Of a stretch of 64,000 nucleotides of DNA, positions 44,251 to 57,524 are shown one piece after another (the first letter of the stretch is position 1; each line of letters starts with the position of its first letter). Position numbers and translations under genes: made by a program. This DNA is from Vicia villosa (taxonomy: Eukaryota > Streptophyta > Magnoliopsida > Fabales > Fabaceae). The stretch spans positions 1 to 64,000 of the forward strand of contig NW_026705222.1 in NCBI RefSeq assembly GCF_029867415.1, written 5' to 3'. Under the pieces are notes generated by a model, which ran no database searches, was not told where the DNA came from, and saw only the letters and a list, made by a program, of their open reading frames with translations.

Positions 44251-45703
44251 TGTAAGTACAAGACTATACTCACCAAGGATTTTCGATTCATGGCAAACAT
44301 CATAAGTGAACAAATACAAAAGCAGAAGTGAATGACTCAAGGAAAAGCAAGTTTTGGCTATCTAAAACATTGTAGGTCGACCTACCATGTGCTCAGGCCA
44401 ACTTGTAAAGCTTCAGTTACTCAGCATATGGTTTTGCATCAGTTAGGTCGACCCAGCTAATCATTAGGTCGACTCAAACTAAAGCAAACAAAGAAGATTC
44501 ACTTATGTTTCTGTTAGGTCGACTCACCCACGCTCCTAGGTCGACCTAAACTGAAGAAAAATCTCAAGAACGTGTTTCAACTGATCTTAGGTCGACCCAA
44601 ACCCCCAATAGGTCGACCCAACTGGAAACAATTAAAACTTGGTTTAATCAGCTCCATTTAGGTCGACCTAATCAATGAAGTAGGTCAACCTATCTCCTCA
44701 AAAATTGCCAAAATTGTATGTTTGCTCTGCATCAACATACCAGCTCCTATATATATCTTTTTCTGTTAATTATTAATTTTCAACACCAACAACTGAAAGA
44801 TACACAAAGGCTTCTCATCTTCGTTCTTCTTCTCAACTCCAACACAATTACACACAATCATTCTTGCGTTGAGAGTTTGCGATCAAGATCGATAACGTCC
44901 ATGGAACGGAATTGAAGATTCCTAGTTGGTGAAGATTTGTGGGGTTTTTGGTGAATAAAATTTGCGGATTTTGTCTTCCAAGATTGGTGAATTTTGGGGG
45001 TTTTTATCAAGAGACTTCATCAAAGATTCAGCTGAGTGTGAAGATTGAAGAACAAGGGTTCGAGCAATTCAAAACACTGCATAATGGGAATCAAAGTGAA
45101 GCTCTTAGAAGACACTTGATCTGGCTCAAGATAAAGGGGAAGAAGATTCAAAGGATCAGCATATTTGATTTATCGTTATTGCTTTGTTATCTTCTTTGTA
45201 TAAACTGTTTTCAAACATAATGAAAGACATCGACGAACTGCCTGAACAAATATCGTGTTCTTATCGCTTTTATCTTTTCATTTATGTTTCGCTTATTTCT
45301 GGTTATAATTGCAAATTGATCAAAGGTTCAAGTGTTAAACTTGTGTGATAAGATTCTGCACAAACATCACAAGTCATCACACATTGAATCATAATCAATT
45401 TGGACATTATTACCAAGTGTTTGATATATTGCTTCATCCATTATCAAGTCATTGCAAACAAAGTTAATCAAGCAACTAGTTAAACGATTTACATTAGCTT
45501 AACTGATTGATTCTCTAAGCGGTCTTTTCATCGTTAATTCTTAACTATTTTGTGGTTTAAACACATATCCGATTCTTTCAATAGTGGTTCGGAATAGACG
45601 CGAGTCGATCCCGAAACGCTTTCGCCTAAACTTGAAATAAATCCGAAAAATTATGAGGCATCTATTCACCCCCTCTCTAGATCCTTAAGCCTAGCGTCTA
45701 ACA
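44251..45703 (+). repeat. 3' LTR of the Sirevirus-type element (1453 bp)
   Basis: Full-length match to the 5' LTR with the same AGGTCGACCT palindrome cluster (44370-44690). It lacks the 50-bp segment present in the 5' LTR and has scattered substitutions, so it is far older than the Ogre-like insertion inside the element. Confidence 0.93.
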
Positions 45704-45708
45704 ATCTA

Positions 45709-48501
45709 CTAAGGAAATTATCCATCAAAGAAACAAGAAAATAGGTTATATACTTGACTAGGCAGTAGAAAATCATCTATTAAAATCCATATGAATCACC
45801 AACCTTAAAGGCTTCATCAACAACACAAGATAGAAACAATACTAGTTAAAGTAGCCACCCAATTGTCAACATCCTCCACTAAAGGAATCATGTGTTGAAT
45901 TTAAAGAAGGAGAGAGGAAGTACTAGAACCAACACATAAGACAAGATAACAAAAGTCAAATAACAAACCAAACATGGTTCATTAATCTTTAAAAGATCTC
46001 AACTCACAACAAGTTTAAAACAAAATGAAGTAAACAAAACATGTGGCTCATAACTTACATCACAATAAAGAATTAGCAACTAGGTGATAATTTAAGATGA
46101 AGTGAACAAATCAATATGATCAAGATGACATAAATTCAATGGCTAAGACATAACAAAAAATACTTCATCTAAGACACATGATTGTTAAGAAGAAGAGTTC
46201 AAAGTAATTCTCAAATCAAAGTCTAGAATAGATTAAGTGATCCACTAAAGGGAAAGGATGAGTAAGAAGATATTAGAGTCACATAAACCATAAAAAGTTG
46301 AAATTATGGCTCTAATACATGACACTAAGGTCAAGGGAAAGAAACATTCACAAGGTTGTCAAATGAATCGCACAAGATCATGTTGAAACTAAAGTTCCGT
46401 CAAGTTGGTGAATTCAAACATATATGTCATCCACTAAGGAAATCATGCATCAAAACAAAACAAAGCAAGGAGTGACCTCTAAATAATAAAAACAAACAAG
46501 AAGAGGAAGTAGCTAAGACATGCCTAAAAGTATCCATCATGGAACGTCTTTCACCGAAGGAAATAGTCCTCTAAGATACAAGACTAGCTAGTGTAAACAC
46601 TAAAAAAAAATTTAAAAGAAGAAGACTTGCATTATAAGCAAGGAGGCATAGGTACATGAAAGTGATGCATGGTTCATATACATATTAAAGCATACCTCAA
46701 GTACCAAACTTAACTTGGATCCTAAGCTTTAGGAGCTTCACCTATCAAAGAAGAATAAAACAAGGTGGGAGAAAGCAAACTATACCTCTTAACTAATCAC
46801 CCTGTTGAATTGATAATTAAGTATCAATCAAAGATCAAAGGATCAAGGCACAAGAAGCCTTGTGACTTTAGAAGTCATAAGAAAAGTGATGGACCATATG
46901 CCTTAAAGGCTCACCATAACAAAACAATCAAGCTAATGAAAAACAAAGATGAACCATACTCAAAGTGAAGGACCTTTACATTGTATCAGTATTACATATT
47001 ATAATCTTCTGGTTGCCCTTAACAGTGGCAAAGCAATTTTGATCAGCACCAAGTTTGTGACTTCAGAACTCCTCCCAAGTCTCATGTCAGAAAAATATAT
47101 AACTCAATATTTATTTTTCATCAAATCCAAACAAAAATTGACAAAGTAAATAAAAAAATTAAAATCAAACACAAACCATGAATACATACGATTAACATTG
47201 AGAGGAGACTTGGGGATTGAGATGTCTATTGTTAGTTGATTTGAAAGTAACAATACTTTCGTATCATTAACAGTTTCGTATCACATGTTGTATAATTTAG
47301 AAAAACAAATAGAGGAGACTTATTGATTTCTATTCTTGTTTTGCTTCTATTTTTTCCCTTAATAAAATGGAAACATTAGAATCTTGTTATTGCAGAAAAC
47401 TTGGCATACAGTGAGAGTAAGGTAAAGTTGAATGAATAGGATATGTAACTTAATGTGAAAGACCCCTACTTCGTAATCCAAACTTGTATACCATAATACA
47501 ACATAGAGGAAGATGAAGTAATGTTGTAAGCACAAACGTAAAGATCATTGTAAATAAAATAATATTTTCTAGATGGTTTATATATTTCAAGATTTTTGCC
47601 AAGAAAAATAAGAATCATCGTTTAGTTCTTTATTACTTGCTTGCAATCCTTGTGTTTGTTCTTATGTCTCACTCATTTTATGCTTAGTCTTCTCCTCTGA
47701 CTAGAGAGAGAAAGAGTCCAATTCACTCAAACTATAGTTTATATTAAAATTCACTTTTTATGCATTTTCATCTCCTATATCTTTCACATCTATTTCTAAC
47801 ATGTGCATTATCCTATAGTGTATTACTTAAAAAAAAATTAAAATCAAAGCTAAATCGAACCCTACATTCATGTAACCAGTGAATCATAAATTCTCAAATA
47901 TAACCTTTAATTTAGTTCACATTGAAATTAAACCCTTTTACTATGCTGTAATGCTTAAATTAAAATTTAGTGAAGAAAAGATCAAATTCATATGAGTATT
48001 TTGCAAACAAAATTTTAAGGATTGAGATACACCCTAAATATAATAGAGAATGAATAAAGAAGGATACTAACCTTTATAATAAATACAACCATTGAGTAGA
48101 GGTCCGCCGTTGTGAGGAGAAGATGAAGATGGAAAACCGAAGACGGTGAGCAGAAGGTATGGTCTTGAAGTGTTAGAAGCAGAGCGCTATAAGGTTTTCA
48201 CTTTTTAGGATAACTGGAACTGAAAGGTTTTCAACATTCTATTTCTTTTTTAATTCCCTACATAATCTATATATTATATATTATGTTTATAATTATATTA
48301 TATACTATGTTTATAATTATATTATATATAAATAATATAAGTTAAAAAATAAATAACAAAATATCATTATTTAAAATAATTCGTGCTATTTTGTTTCAAA
48401 AACAATACCTAGACCCAAAATATTAAATGACGGGGTTACAAACCCCTGTAAAATAATCTAATCTTTTTCCATAAAATAGAGTGGTTGCTTTTTATTCTAA
48501 A
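45709..48501. other. Spacer right of the Sirevirus-type element
   Basis: It continues the locus interrupted at 22421. No gene recognised. A theme CATCYACTAAGGAAATYATGCATCAAA recurs loosely at about 45704, 45870, 46228 and 46428, suggesting an old repeated sequence. Two small overlapping ORFs at 46765-47149 have no domain. From about 47150 it is plain AT-rich DNA. Confidence 0.5.
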
Positions 48502-48531
48502 CTAGTAATGGACCCGTGCGTTCGCACGGGT
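48502..48531 (-). mobile_element. Helitron-like 3' terminus (minus strand)
   Basis: Read on the minus strand: a perfect hairpin ACCCGTGCGAACGCACGGGT, then CCATTA, then CTAG followed by T. A GC-rich hairpin a few bases before CTRR with a T target base is the Helitron 3' signature. The element would extend to the right; I could not find a convincing 5' TC end, so its size is unknown. Confidence 0.5.
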
Positions 48532-50707
48532 CACGCAAAGTCGATATAAACAATAAATAAATCTATAACGATGGTTAATAAATATATATAAAAGATACAC
48601 AAATTAAAAATAAATAACATTTGAAATTATAATTGTCAAATAAATATTAATTTAATCTAGTTAAAAATATATACTATAGTAGAAAAAAATAAATAAAATA
48701 ATTAAGTAGTCATCTACCCGTGTGTTCGCACAAATCATACAATATAGTTATAATCTATCATGAGTAGTCATCTACCCGTGCGTTCGTACGTATTGCACAA
48801 TATTATGAATAATAAATAAATATAATATATGTGATTATATTTATTTGATTTGGTAAGAGGTACCAAACTCTTTTGTCCAAATTTTGTTTATTGTCACTCA
48901 TACCCCTATGTTATTATAAGCATTTGAAATCTTTTTACTTATTTTAAATAAAATTTTTGAATATATTTAATAGATTTATTTATTCAAAAATATCAGTTAT
49001 AAATTAATATGAACATATATAAAATAAAGGAAATAATTAAGTATTTATCTATCAGTTGTAAATAAATATAATATAATGATGGTTAAAAATGTAAATAAAA
49101 TATATACACATTAAGTAGCTTTGTCCTGTAGTGCGTTCACACGGTTCATACAATGTCATTATAAATAGTAAATTAATATAATAGTGATGGTTAAAAATGT
49201 ATATAAAATACAAAAAGAATAACAATTTTTTTTATATAAGAAATTATGTATTCATCAATCATAATTGTCTCATGTTAAATGTAATTTTATAAGTAGCTTC
49301 GGTCAATCGAAAAAGGTATGTTTTTCATAAGAAATTTATGTATTTATACATCATAATTGTATCATGTTTTTTTTGTAAAAAAAAATATATTAATAGCAAT
49401 TTTTTTAGTATAAATGTTAAATTTTATCATAAAAAATTGCTAACATTTTTTTGATAATGGAAGTTTTTAATATCTTTTATTATACTTTAATAGTATCTTT
49501 AATTATAATTAATATATTATATATATTTTAAAAAATAACATAAAAAAATAAATAATATTTATAGATAAAACTATATTTAGTATAATTATATAGTATTATT
49601 GTTAGTAGTTTAGATTAATGAAGCAATAAATAAATATATAACGATTGTTAATAAATATATATAAAAGATACGCAAATTAAAATAAAAAAACATTTGAAAT
49701 TATAATTGTCATATAAATATTAATTTAATCTACTTAGAGTTATATACTTTAGTAAAAAAAATAATAATAAAGTAGTCATTTATCCGTGCGTTCGCATGCA
49801 TCATACAATATCGTTATAAATCTATCATGAGTAGTCATCTACCCGTGCGTTCGCACGGATAGCACAATGTTATAAATAATAAATAAATATAAGAAATTAT
49901 GTATTCATCAATCATAATTGTCTCATGTTAAATGTAATTTTATAAGAAGTTTCGGCCCGTCGAAAATGTATGTTTTGCATAAGAAATTTATGTATTTATC
50001 AATCATAATTTTATCATGTTTTTTTTTTATAAAAAAATAAATATTAGTAGCAATTTCTTTAGTATAAATGTTAACATTTTATCATAAAAAGTTACTAACA
50101 ATTTTTTATAATTGACATTTTTAATATCCTTTATTATACTTTAATAGTGTCTTTAATTATAATTAATATATAAAAAATTCATTATAAAAATGTTCAAATA
50201 TTACAGTACTGAATAAATTAATTTCTTATGTTTTTTAAATATTCCTTAATGATTTATTATTCTTGTATTTTATTTTATAAAGTTATTTGTTAACTAAATT
50301 TTGATTTTTAATTATAAATAAATTAAAATAAATCTTTGAAAAAATTAAAACTTTTAAAATATGGATTAAAAAACACATCAAATCTTCTAATGTAAATTTT
50401 AGAACACAAATATAATGACAACATGACAACATGAGTATAGAAATTTGATATATGGATTAAAAAACCTCAATGGTTTAAATGAACTTGAATTTTTTTTCAG
50501 GAGTCAATTTAATTGTTATCGTATACATTTTATTCTCACAATCATATATAAAACTTATGAGCAAATAATTTCATAATAAAAAACATATAAAAGAAACCTA
50601 TAATAATATTTAATCAATATCTCACCTATTTATTTCAATTGTTAAAAAGACTATACAACCTAGATAATTAAATACTTTATATTTCACACGTTCGCACGTC
50701 GCACAAT
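48502..50707. repeat. Degenerate repeat block with recurring CCCGTGCGTTCGCACGG hairpins
   Basis: Seven copies or derivatives of ACCCGTGCGTTCGCACGGGT lie at 48512, 48716, 48774, 49126, 49782, 49841 and 50687, mostly preceded by GTAGTCATCT and followed by CATACAATAT or GCACAATGTT. The intervening AT-rich text is itself duplicated: 48553-48720 resembles 49628-49790, and 49241-49375 resembles 49893-50025. Confidence 0.75.
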
Positions 50708-51920
50708 GTGGTTTATTTTTTGTTTGAAATTATTAGCTTTTTGTTTTTGTATTTGTATGTGGAGTTTAGGAATAAAGAAATATACAGTTCTATCTTTAAC
50801 CTTATAATATTAATTATAATACGATTATTATAATTAGTATTTATTGTAATTAATCCATTATAGTTAGAGAATTTGAATAAATATTTTATGTTTGAACATT
50901 TTATTCTATTTTTTGAAATGTTACCGCGTATCACACCTTGTTAATAATTGTGAACATACTAATTTGTACCGTTTAATTTGCGGATTTATGCAGATAGAGT
51001 TAAACGGACGGGTCGGTTTGCATACTTAGCTCTAATTATTATCCAAGTTAAATTAAAATAATAAAATAATTTTTAAAATTAAATATTATTATTATATTTA
51101 GCATTTATCATAATTAACCCATTATAGTTAGAGAAGTAGAATAAATATTTTGTGTTGTGTTATATGTAAATTTCTCCTATTTTTTTAGTTGCTACTTAGA
51201 AAATGTTAATAATTGCAGATAAATAAAGCTAAATTCGATTAATTTATGGATTTATGTGGACCGAGTTAAACAGGGCGGTTTAGCCCACATACTCAACTCA
51301 AATTATATTTAGAGAAGTTTTTTATATAAAATAAAATAAACAAAGAAATTGTTTTATTTAATGGGAAGAAAAACGAAGAGTTAAACATTGTATGAAGAGT
51401 TTATTATCACGCTAGTGACACATGCACGCTATAGACCATCATTACTATGGATAGCCATCATTACTATAGATAATGGCCGGGTGGAATAACTTGCAATGAA
51501 AAAGGAAGAATTTATTACAACCTATTTTCTTATGCAATTTAATTTCATCATGACAATTAAAAAGCGAAAGATATTAACAAATTAGACTACAAAAGGAGTA
51601 TTTTGAGATAATAAATTGGGCAAAACATCATCACAGTAAATATTCAATAATTAATTTATTATCTTATAAAAATAATAATATTGTTAAATGAATTATTTTT
51701 AAATATAAATTATGGGATCAAGTCAGTATAAGGGACCAATTCAAATGTGAAGAGATACTTTTACAAATAAGACAATTATTTTAGAATTAAGAATACGATT
51801 TTAAAATATGCACTATGCTCCCTTAATATAAACACACATAAATTCTTTTATATATTTATATGGAGATTTATTATCGATTCATTTGATTTTTTCAATTTTA
51901 AAAATAAATTGTCAGAAAAA
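50708..51920. repeat. AT-rich spacer with a diverged 260-bp tandem duplication
   Basis: 50826-51042 and 51086-51310 share order and wording (CATTATAGTTAGAGAA...GTTAATAATTG...TTAATTTATGGATTTATG...GAGTTAAAC). No gene. Confidence 0.55.
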
Positions 51921-51923
51921 TAT

Positions 51924-52020
51924 AGAACATTTATTATTATTTAATCTGATTTTACACATTTTTAATGATTCAAATGATACGATTTTATAATCTTAAAATT
52001 TTTTGAATCTCTTAAGTTTT

Positions 52021-52056
<36 letters not shown>

Positions 52057-52063
52057 ATTTAAA

Positions 52064-52101
<38 letters not shown>

Positions 52102-52194
52102 CATTTATTATTATTTAATCTGATTTTACACATTTTTAATGATTCAAATGATACGATTTTATAATCTTAAAATTTTTTGAATCTCTTAAGTTTT

Positions 52195-52265
<71 letters not shown>
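51924..52265. repeat. Tandem duplication with (TA)n tracts
   Basis: About 100 bases beginning GAACATTTATTATTATTTAATC at 51926 recur identically at about 52099. Each copy is followed by (TA)n, with a further (TA)n at 52066-52095. The identity suggests a recent slippage or repair event. Confidence 0.9.
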
Positions 52266-52268
<3 letters not shown>

Positions 52269-53569
52269 AGATATATAATTATAAAAAAGTAATTTATTTA
52301 ATTATAAAAAAGTAATTTATTTAAATTTAAATTTTTTTAAAATAAGATTAAAAAAATATCTATCATATGAACACAATTCAGATGTCTGCATTGTAATATT
52401 TTTGAACAAACGATTAGATATCACATCATGTATAGTTATAATTATATAGAAGAAGCGTGGAAGAGGTTTTGCAGTATTCCAAAGAAGATTGCACAATTCC
52501 AAAAAAAGTTTTCCGCGTGTAATAATGATGGAAAAAAATGGATAGTTGAAAGGTTACCATATATGGATTAAAAAAAACTATAGTGTAATCATTAAAAGAT
52601 TTCAATGGTTTAAATGAATTTGAAAAAAATATTAATCTGATCATAGTTATTTTTGGTATATTTATAGAAATAATACCTATCAATTATAGCCATTGTTAAA
52701 CAAAATAATGCATATCAATTATATACATTGATCCATTATAGCCATTGGTAACCATTATAGCCTGGGATACTTAATGATAAATCGTGTTAATGTATAATGT
52801 AAAAATTTGCAATATATTTGTGATGAAAACATAATTAAAATGACCAATTTTCAATAAAATAAAAGTAATGGAAAGACAATTAAAGTGACTCATTTATACA
52901 CCTTGAAAAGACTTATTTTTAGCCCTGAAAACATATATGGAATGAAACAATAAATAAATATAAAAGGCACAAAATAATACTAAAACCTTCTAAAAAATAA
53001 AAAGTATTAATATTTTTTAGTACAATAAAAATAAAAGCAAAACTACTTTTCTGATAAATCCAACAAAAGGTGCTCATTTACAGGTGGGATTTTCAAACAT
53101 TCATGCATTTTAGATATCAATGGTCATACACAATTACACTTATAAGTAAACATTTCTTAAAATCATAAATGATTAAAAAAATGATGAACTGTATGATACA
53201 TTTGCACCCATTTTAAACACCTTTACTATTAATGACAATCCATACATCAAGAATATGAGCAGCAAGACGTTATGTTGCCATCGAATTATTGATATCCTTA
53301 ATATAGTCGAATTTGCAAGACATTTTTCTTCAATTGAGTATACAACTTTACAATAAAAAATCATATAAAAAAATGATAAAAAATATTGCAGAAATTTAAA
53401 AATAACCCGTTTTAAAATTCTTAATTATTGATATTCATACTTGCAGAAATTTTGTAATCGGTGGTGTTTATTGAAAAAATAACAGTATAATTTAGCTATT
53501 GATTTAGACTTTATTTCACAAATCAAATGTTAAAAAAGTTAAGATTTAAGGGAAATTGGTGATGGAAAT
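52266..53569. other. AT-rich spacer without a recognisable gene
   Basis: Small ORFs only. The block around 52505-52555 (AATGATGGAAAAAAATGGATAGTTGAAAGGTTA) has a diverged second copy near 54600-54640. Confidence 0.5.
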
Positions 53570-54210
53570 AACAATAAATAGAAGGGTAAATTAAAACAAT
53601 AAATAGAAGGGTAAAATAAATTCCAAAATATTAATGTGTGAAAATCATAATAGAAGGGTAAAATAAATTTGGAAATATTATCATGTGAAAATCATACTAT
53701 TACCGGTGTATAACGTTTTCAGAAATCATGGATTGAAAATCGGTAGTGATGAGTGAAAGTTATCATTAGAAGAATCAATAACTAATTTCATAATGGTGAA
53801 TCAATCTATTGACATAAGAAAATGTATCAAAATTCAACCTTTTTTATGATGAAAATATCTAAATCGATAAATATAAGGGTAAAAAAAATTAAAAAATATC
53901 AGCATGTGCAAATCAAATATTGTTACTGACTTAAAATGTTTTCAGAAACCGCAGATTGAAAACAGGTAGTGATTAGCGAAAGTCGTCATTAGAATAATCA
54001 AAATCTAATTTCAAAATGGTGAAGGAATATATTGACTAAAGAAAATGTGAAAAAATCTAAACTTTCTAACTGAGAATCCCAATCGATTATTTGTTGAGTT
54101 TGCTTCAGATCTGGTTTTGCAATGATTGTGTTTCCGAGTTTGCTTCAGATCTGGTTTTGCTACGATTGTTTGCTGAGTTTGCTTCAGATTCGGTTTTGAG
54201 TTTGCTATGA
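53570..54210. repeat. Local duplications: about 230-bp tandem pair and short GAGTTTGCTTCAGAT repeats
   Basis: 53640-53860 and 53870-54070 follow the same text (TAAGGGTAAAA...AAATATTANCATGTG...GTTTTCAGAAA...GATTGAAAA). Directly after, GAGTTTGCTTCAGATCTGGT occurs at about 54096 and 54140, with a variant at about 54176. Confidence 0.7.
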
Positions 54211-55429
54211 TTGTGCAAGCATGCTGCAAATATTTAAGATGCAGAAGATCGATTGTATGCAGTTAGTAAGAAAAACATGAAAAAAAATTGATGGAGGGAC
54301 AGCACGACGAACAACAGCATTAACGTAATGAAGGAATGGTTGAAGAAAACTTTGAACCTGGGTCGAAATCATTTGCCATAATTTATAGATTAATGAGAGT
54401 AGAATTTGAAGGGTTTTGAAGAAGGCTAAGATGGTGAAGAAGCTAATTGTTTTTTGCAGTTCCATGGTGGTTCATGAAGACGCATGCTGCATATTGATTC
54501 TTTCAAAAAGAGTGTTTTGGTGGCTAAGATAATGGCTCTAGAAATTCGTTAATGATGGAAGTTTTCCACAATTCCAATACAAAGCTGTCACAACAGTATT
54601 AATGATGGAAAAGAAAATGGACAATTGAAAGGTTATTAAATGATGGAAAAATTTATCTATTAATTAAATTATTAAAGGAGATGCAATTACCGCTATGTCC
54701 CCGAATATCACCCTCAAATTGGTGATTATAGGGATATTGAAAGAATTTCATATGTCATGTACTTTATTATATTAAAAGTAGATTGAAGGGGTTTTCAATA
54801 ACCTCTAAAAATAGCCGTGCAATCAGGCACGTTTCTAGGGTGTAATGATATTTTGGCATAACTTGCTAGTGTTGTTTGATGGTAAAATCAAAATTGCTAA
54901 AACAATATTCATATACGAACAGATAGTAAACGGGTATGTATTTATCAGTGGCATGGCATGCACTCATTATTTAAAGTTCATAGCATAGAGAATAAAGAAA
55001 TAGACAACCACACTCTAAAATGGTAGATACTCATAATGTGTAATTTTTACAATTGATAATACTTGAGCTGAGAGACCCCTCTTCTAACCAAGGAAGATGC
55101 CTTAGAAGAAGAAAAAAACAATCCAACAACCGTACAATTTAATAATTGATTGAATACTAAAATAACATAAATTAAAATCCTAAAAAATATAAACAACCTT
55201 TTGGACAACCTCATTTTTCACCGCGTGTAGGTTTTCCTTGAGGTCAAGGAAGAAACATTATTTGAAAACAAATGCTACAAAATTACAAGCATTAAGATGC
55301 TGAAAAAATATCATTTATAAGTCAAAAACATCCTCAAGGTTTTGATGTACCTCATCCTCTTAACCATAAATTTCCTAGGCCAAGACATTTACTTCAACTA
55401 GTTTTTGTGTTGTAAATTCAAGCTAACAC
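54211..55429. other. Spacer between local duplications and LINE remnant
   Basis: No gene. It includes ATTATATTAAAAGTAGATTG (54770-54789) and, further on, a small hairpin CGTGC-AATCAG-GCACG followed by TTTCTAG, which look like Helitron end motifs. Confidence 0.4.
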
Positions 55430-56205
55430 TCTTGGTCATGCTTAGATCCATTTTCCAAACTATTTACAATGGGAAGAATATCATAATTTTAATGTTTCTA
55501 TCCGTAAGTCTAGTTCATGTTGTTGAAGACGATTTTGCGTGGAGGCAGCAAAACGATGGAGTGTTCTCAATTGCAAGTGTGTCGGCTCTGGTATCCGAAG
55601 CAAAGGAGACAGCTTGGTAGCCAGCTATAATTAGGAGATTGAACGTTGTGTGGAAGTCAAAGATTCCGCTCAAGATTAAAATTTTTGCTTGGAGGATGTT
55701 CATTTCCAGATTACCTTCGAAAGACATGCTGTTATGAAGAGGTATGGACAGTTGAACATTGTCTTTTGCAATTGTCTTACGGAGTCTACCAACCATTTAT
55801 TTTTCCTTTGTCAAATATCGAAAGTGCTATGAGATAGGATCTATATATGGATGGGAGACAAAGTTATTTTCTTGGTAGAGGACTTAATTCATTTTGATTC
55901 TATTCAAGAGAAGGTGAAGAATGTTTCTACCCGGGAAAACATAAACAATATTTGGTTTGCAACGATCTGGAGTTTATGGCTTATGAGAAACGTCATTATT
56001 TTTAAGAACTCCTCTTATAGCTTTGAGGTGGTGTGTACCAATGTTATGTTCTTATCTTGGAGATGGCTAGCTAGTAGTAATCATTTGTCCCTTTCTAACT
56101 TTTACGATTGGTACAAGTTACCTTTGAGTTGTTTTAACTCTTTGTAGTCTTTGTGTTGTGAGGGTTACACCCTTAATGCGATTTTATTTATCAATTGCTT
56201 ATTAA
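55430..56205 (+). pseudogene. LINE (L1-type) 3' remnant with zf-RVT region
   Basis: Segments in two frames read as the C-terminal part of a plant LINE polyprotein. FAWRQQNDGVFSIASVSAL (55530-55590) is the usual WRx...GVFSVxSxY block. VWKSKIPLKIKIFAWRMF (55650-55705) with RLPSKDML is the zf-RVT start. NIWFATIWSLWLMRN and LSWRWLASSNHLSLSNFYDW (55950-56110) match the end of the protein. Stops and frameshifts are frequent. The sequence finishes with a short A run (56202-56208), as expected for a LINE 3' end. The reverse transcriptase core lies upstream and is missing, typical 5' truncation. Confidence 0.8.
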
Positions 56206-57520
56206 AAAAATAGATAGACAAGCCTAAACTAGATGGAGCGCATCCAACAATGTCAAAACAAAACAAATAAGTTCAACATTATACAAAAAGGCAATTGATT
56301 AAAAAAAACTTGCTTGCGGCGTTTATTTTGAGGGATGTTTCAAAAACCCTCTCAAATTAGAATAAATAGTCAATTTCTCTATTTTAAGCAGAAAATGTTA
56401 ATGTAATTTGCGGGGGTTTGAAACGCCCGTAATTATGGCGCATTTTATTCTAATTTTTAGACTTTTGTGCTTTTTTAATTAAGATTTATTAAATAAAATA
56501 ATTTTAAAAAAAATGCGTGTTTAAAAAAATTTTGTTTTATTTTTAACTTATATTAATTATTAATTCTAATAATGTATTATATAATTATAACCAATAATTA
56601 TATAACAAATATAGACATGTGGAAGAAATTAAAAATATATAGAGAATGAAACCCTTCAGTTTAGGATTCCCTCGATTCTTCTTCACACACACGCCTGACT
56701 TTCTCACAACTCACTTCGATCATCGATTATGCCTGTCGGCATTCCACCCACATCTGCTGCTAATGAAAATCATGGATTATTCCGCAGTCATGTACTTCAT
56801 TAAGGTTATCTTATATTTCTTTATCTTTTTCTTAGTTATATTTAGGTTTTCTATCAATCTTATTGTTTATAAAATCCTCAAACAAATATAGTTTTCTCTC
56901 CCCCATATTTCAATTAAAGCATTACATAATAGTAACAGGGTTCATTAGTTACGTGAGTTCGATTTTTATTTGATTTTAATTTCGTTTAGAAGTAACACAC
57001 TAATCGGTTGGTACTTATTGCGGTTGCCGCAGTGTCAATAAACTATAATTTATTCTTAAACATAAATATAAGGAATAATTGTACTAGTATTGGCACCCGT
57101 CGATACAATTTTTCTATTCGAATCAGATTTTTTGAAAAACAAAAGAAGATCAAAATACAATTTTTGTATGTATCAGATCTATCTTTTATGCCAAAATGTT
57201 TAGTTTAATAATAGAATAAGTGTGTTAACTTCCTTGTTATTACAAAATGAAATCTAATAGATTTATATAAGTCTTACCGTTTCAACACTAACCTCAGATG
57301 ATAAGTAGGAATAAAACTATAATAACCAATAAAAATTATTCTATTATTAAACTAAACATTTTTATCATTTCTATTTATAATATGAATAATTCTTAGTAAA
57401 TATACCAACAAATACGATTTTTCTGTTCGAATCAGTTTTTTTTAAGTAGAAGAAGATCAAAATACAACTTTTGTATGTATGAGATCTATGTTTTATGCCA
57501 AAACAACATATTAAAACTAG
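56206..57520. other. Spacer with a diverged direct repeat
   Basis: 57101-57196 and 57414-57500 are related copies (CTRTTCGAATCAG...GAAGATCAAAATACAAYTTTTGTATGTAT...ATGCCAAAA). An ORF at 56646-56891 (MKPFSLGFPRFFFTHTPDF) with a CT-rich start may be a captured exon but has no recognisable domain. Confidence 0.45.
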
Positions 57521-57524
57521 AGTT

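Larger units (their letters stand above)
22422..45703 (+). mobile_element. Sirevirus-type Ty1/copia element with two later nested insertions
   Basis: LTRs at both ends start TGTAAGTACA and end GCGTCTAACA, and ATCTA is duplicated on both sides (22417-22421 and 45704-45708). The order is LTR, primer-binding site, gag with two zinc knuckles, protease, integrase, reverse transcriptase, RNase H, an additional env-like ORF, repeated polypurine motifs, LTR. Integrase before reverse transcriptase is the copia order; the extra 3' ORF, large gag, repeated palindromes and multiple polypurine motifs indicate the Sirevirus (SIRE/Maximus) lineage. Without the inserts (25009-37923) the element is about 10.4 kb. 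Stops in gag, reverse transcriptase and the extra ORF, plus frameshifts, make it defective. Confidence 0.92.

Noticed and set aside
56646..56891. 81-codon ORF starting MKPFSLGFPRFF as a gene
   Set aside because: The start region looks exon-like, but the ORF runs into AT-rich hydrophobic noise, with no homologue I recognise.
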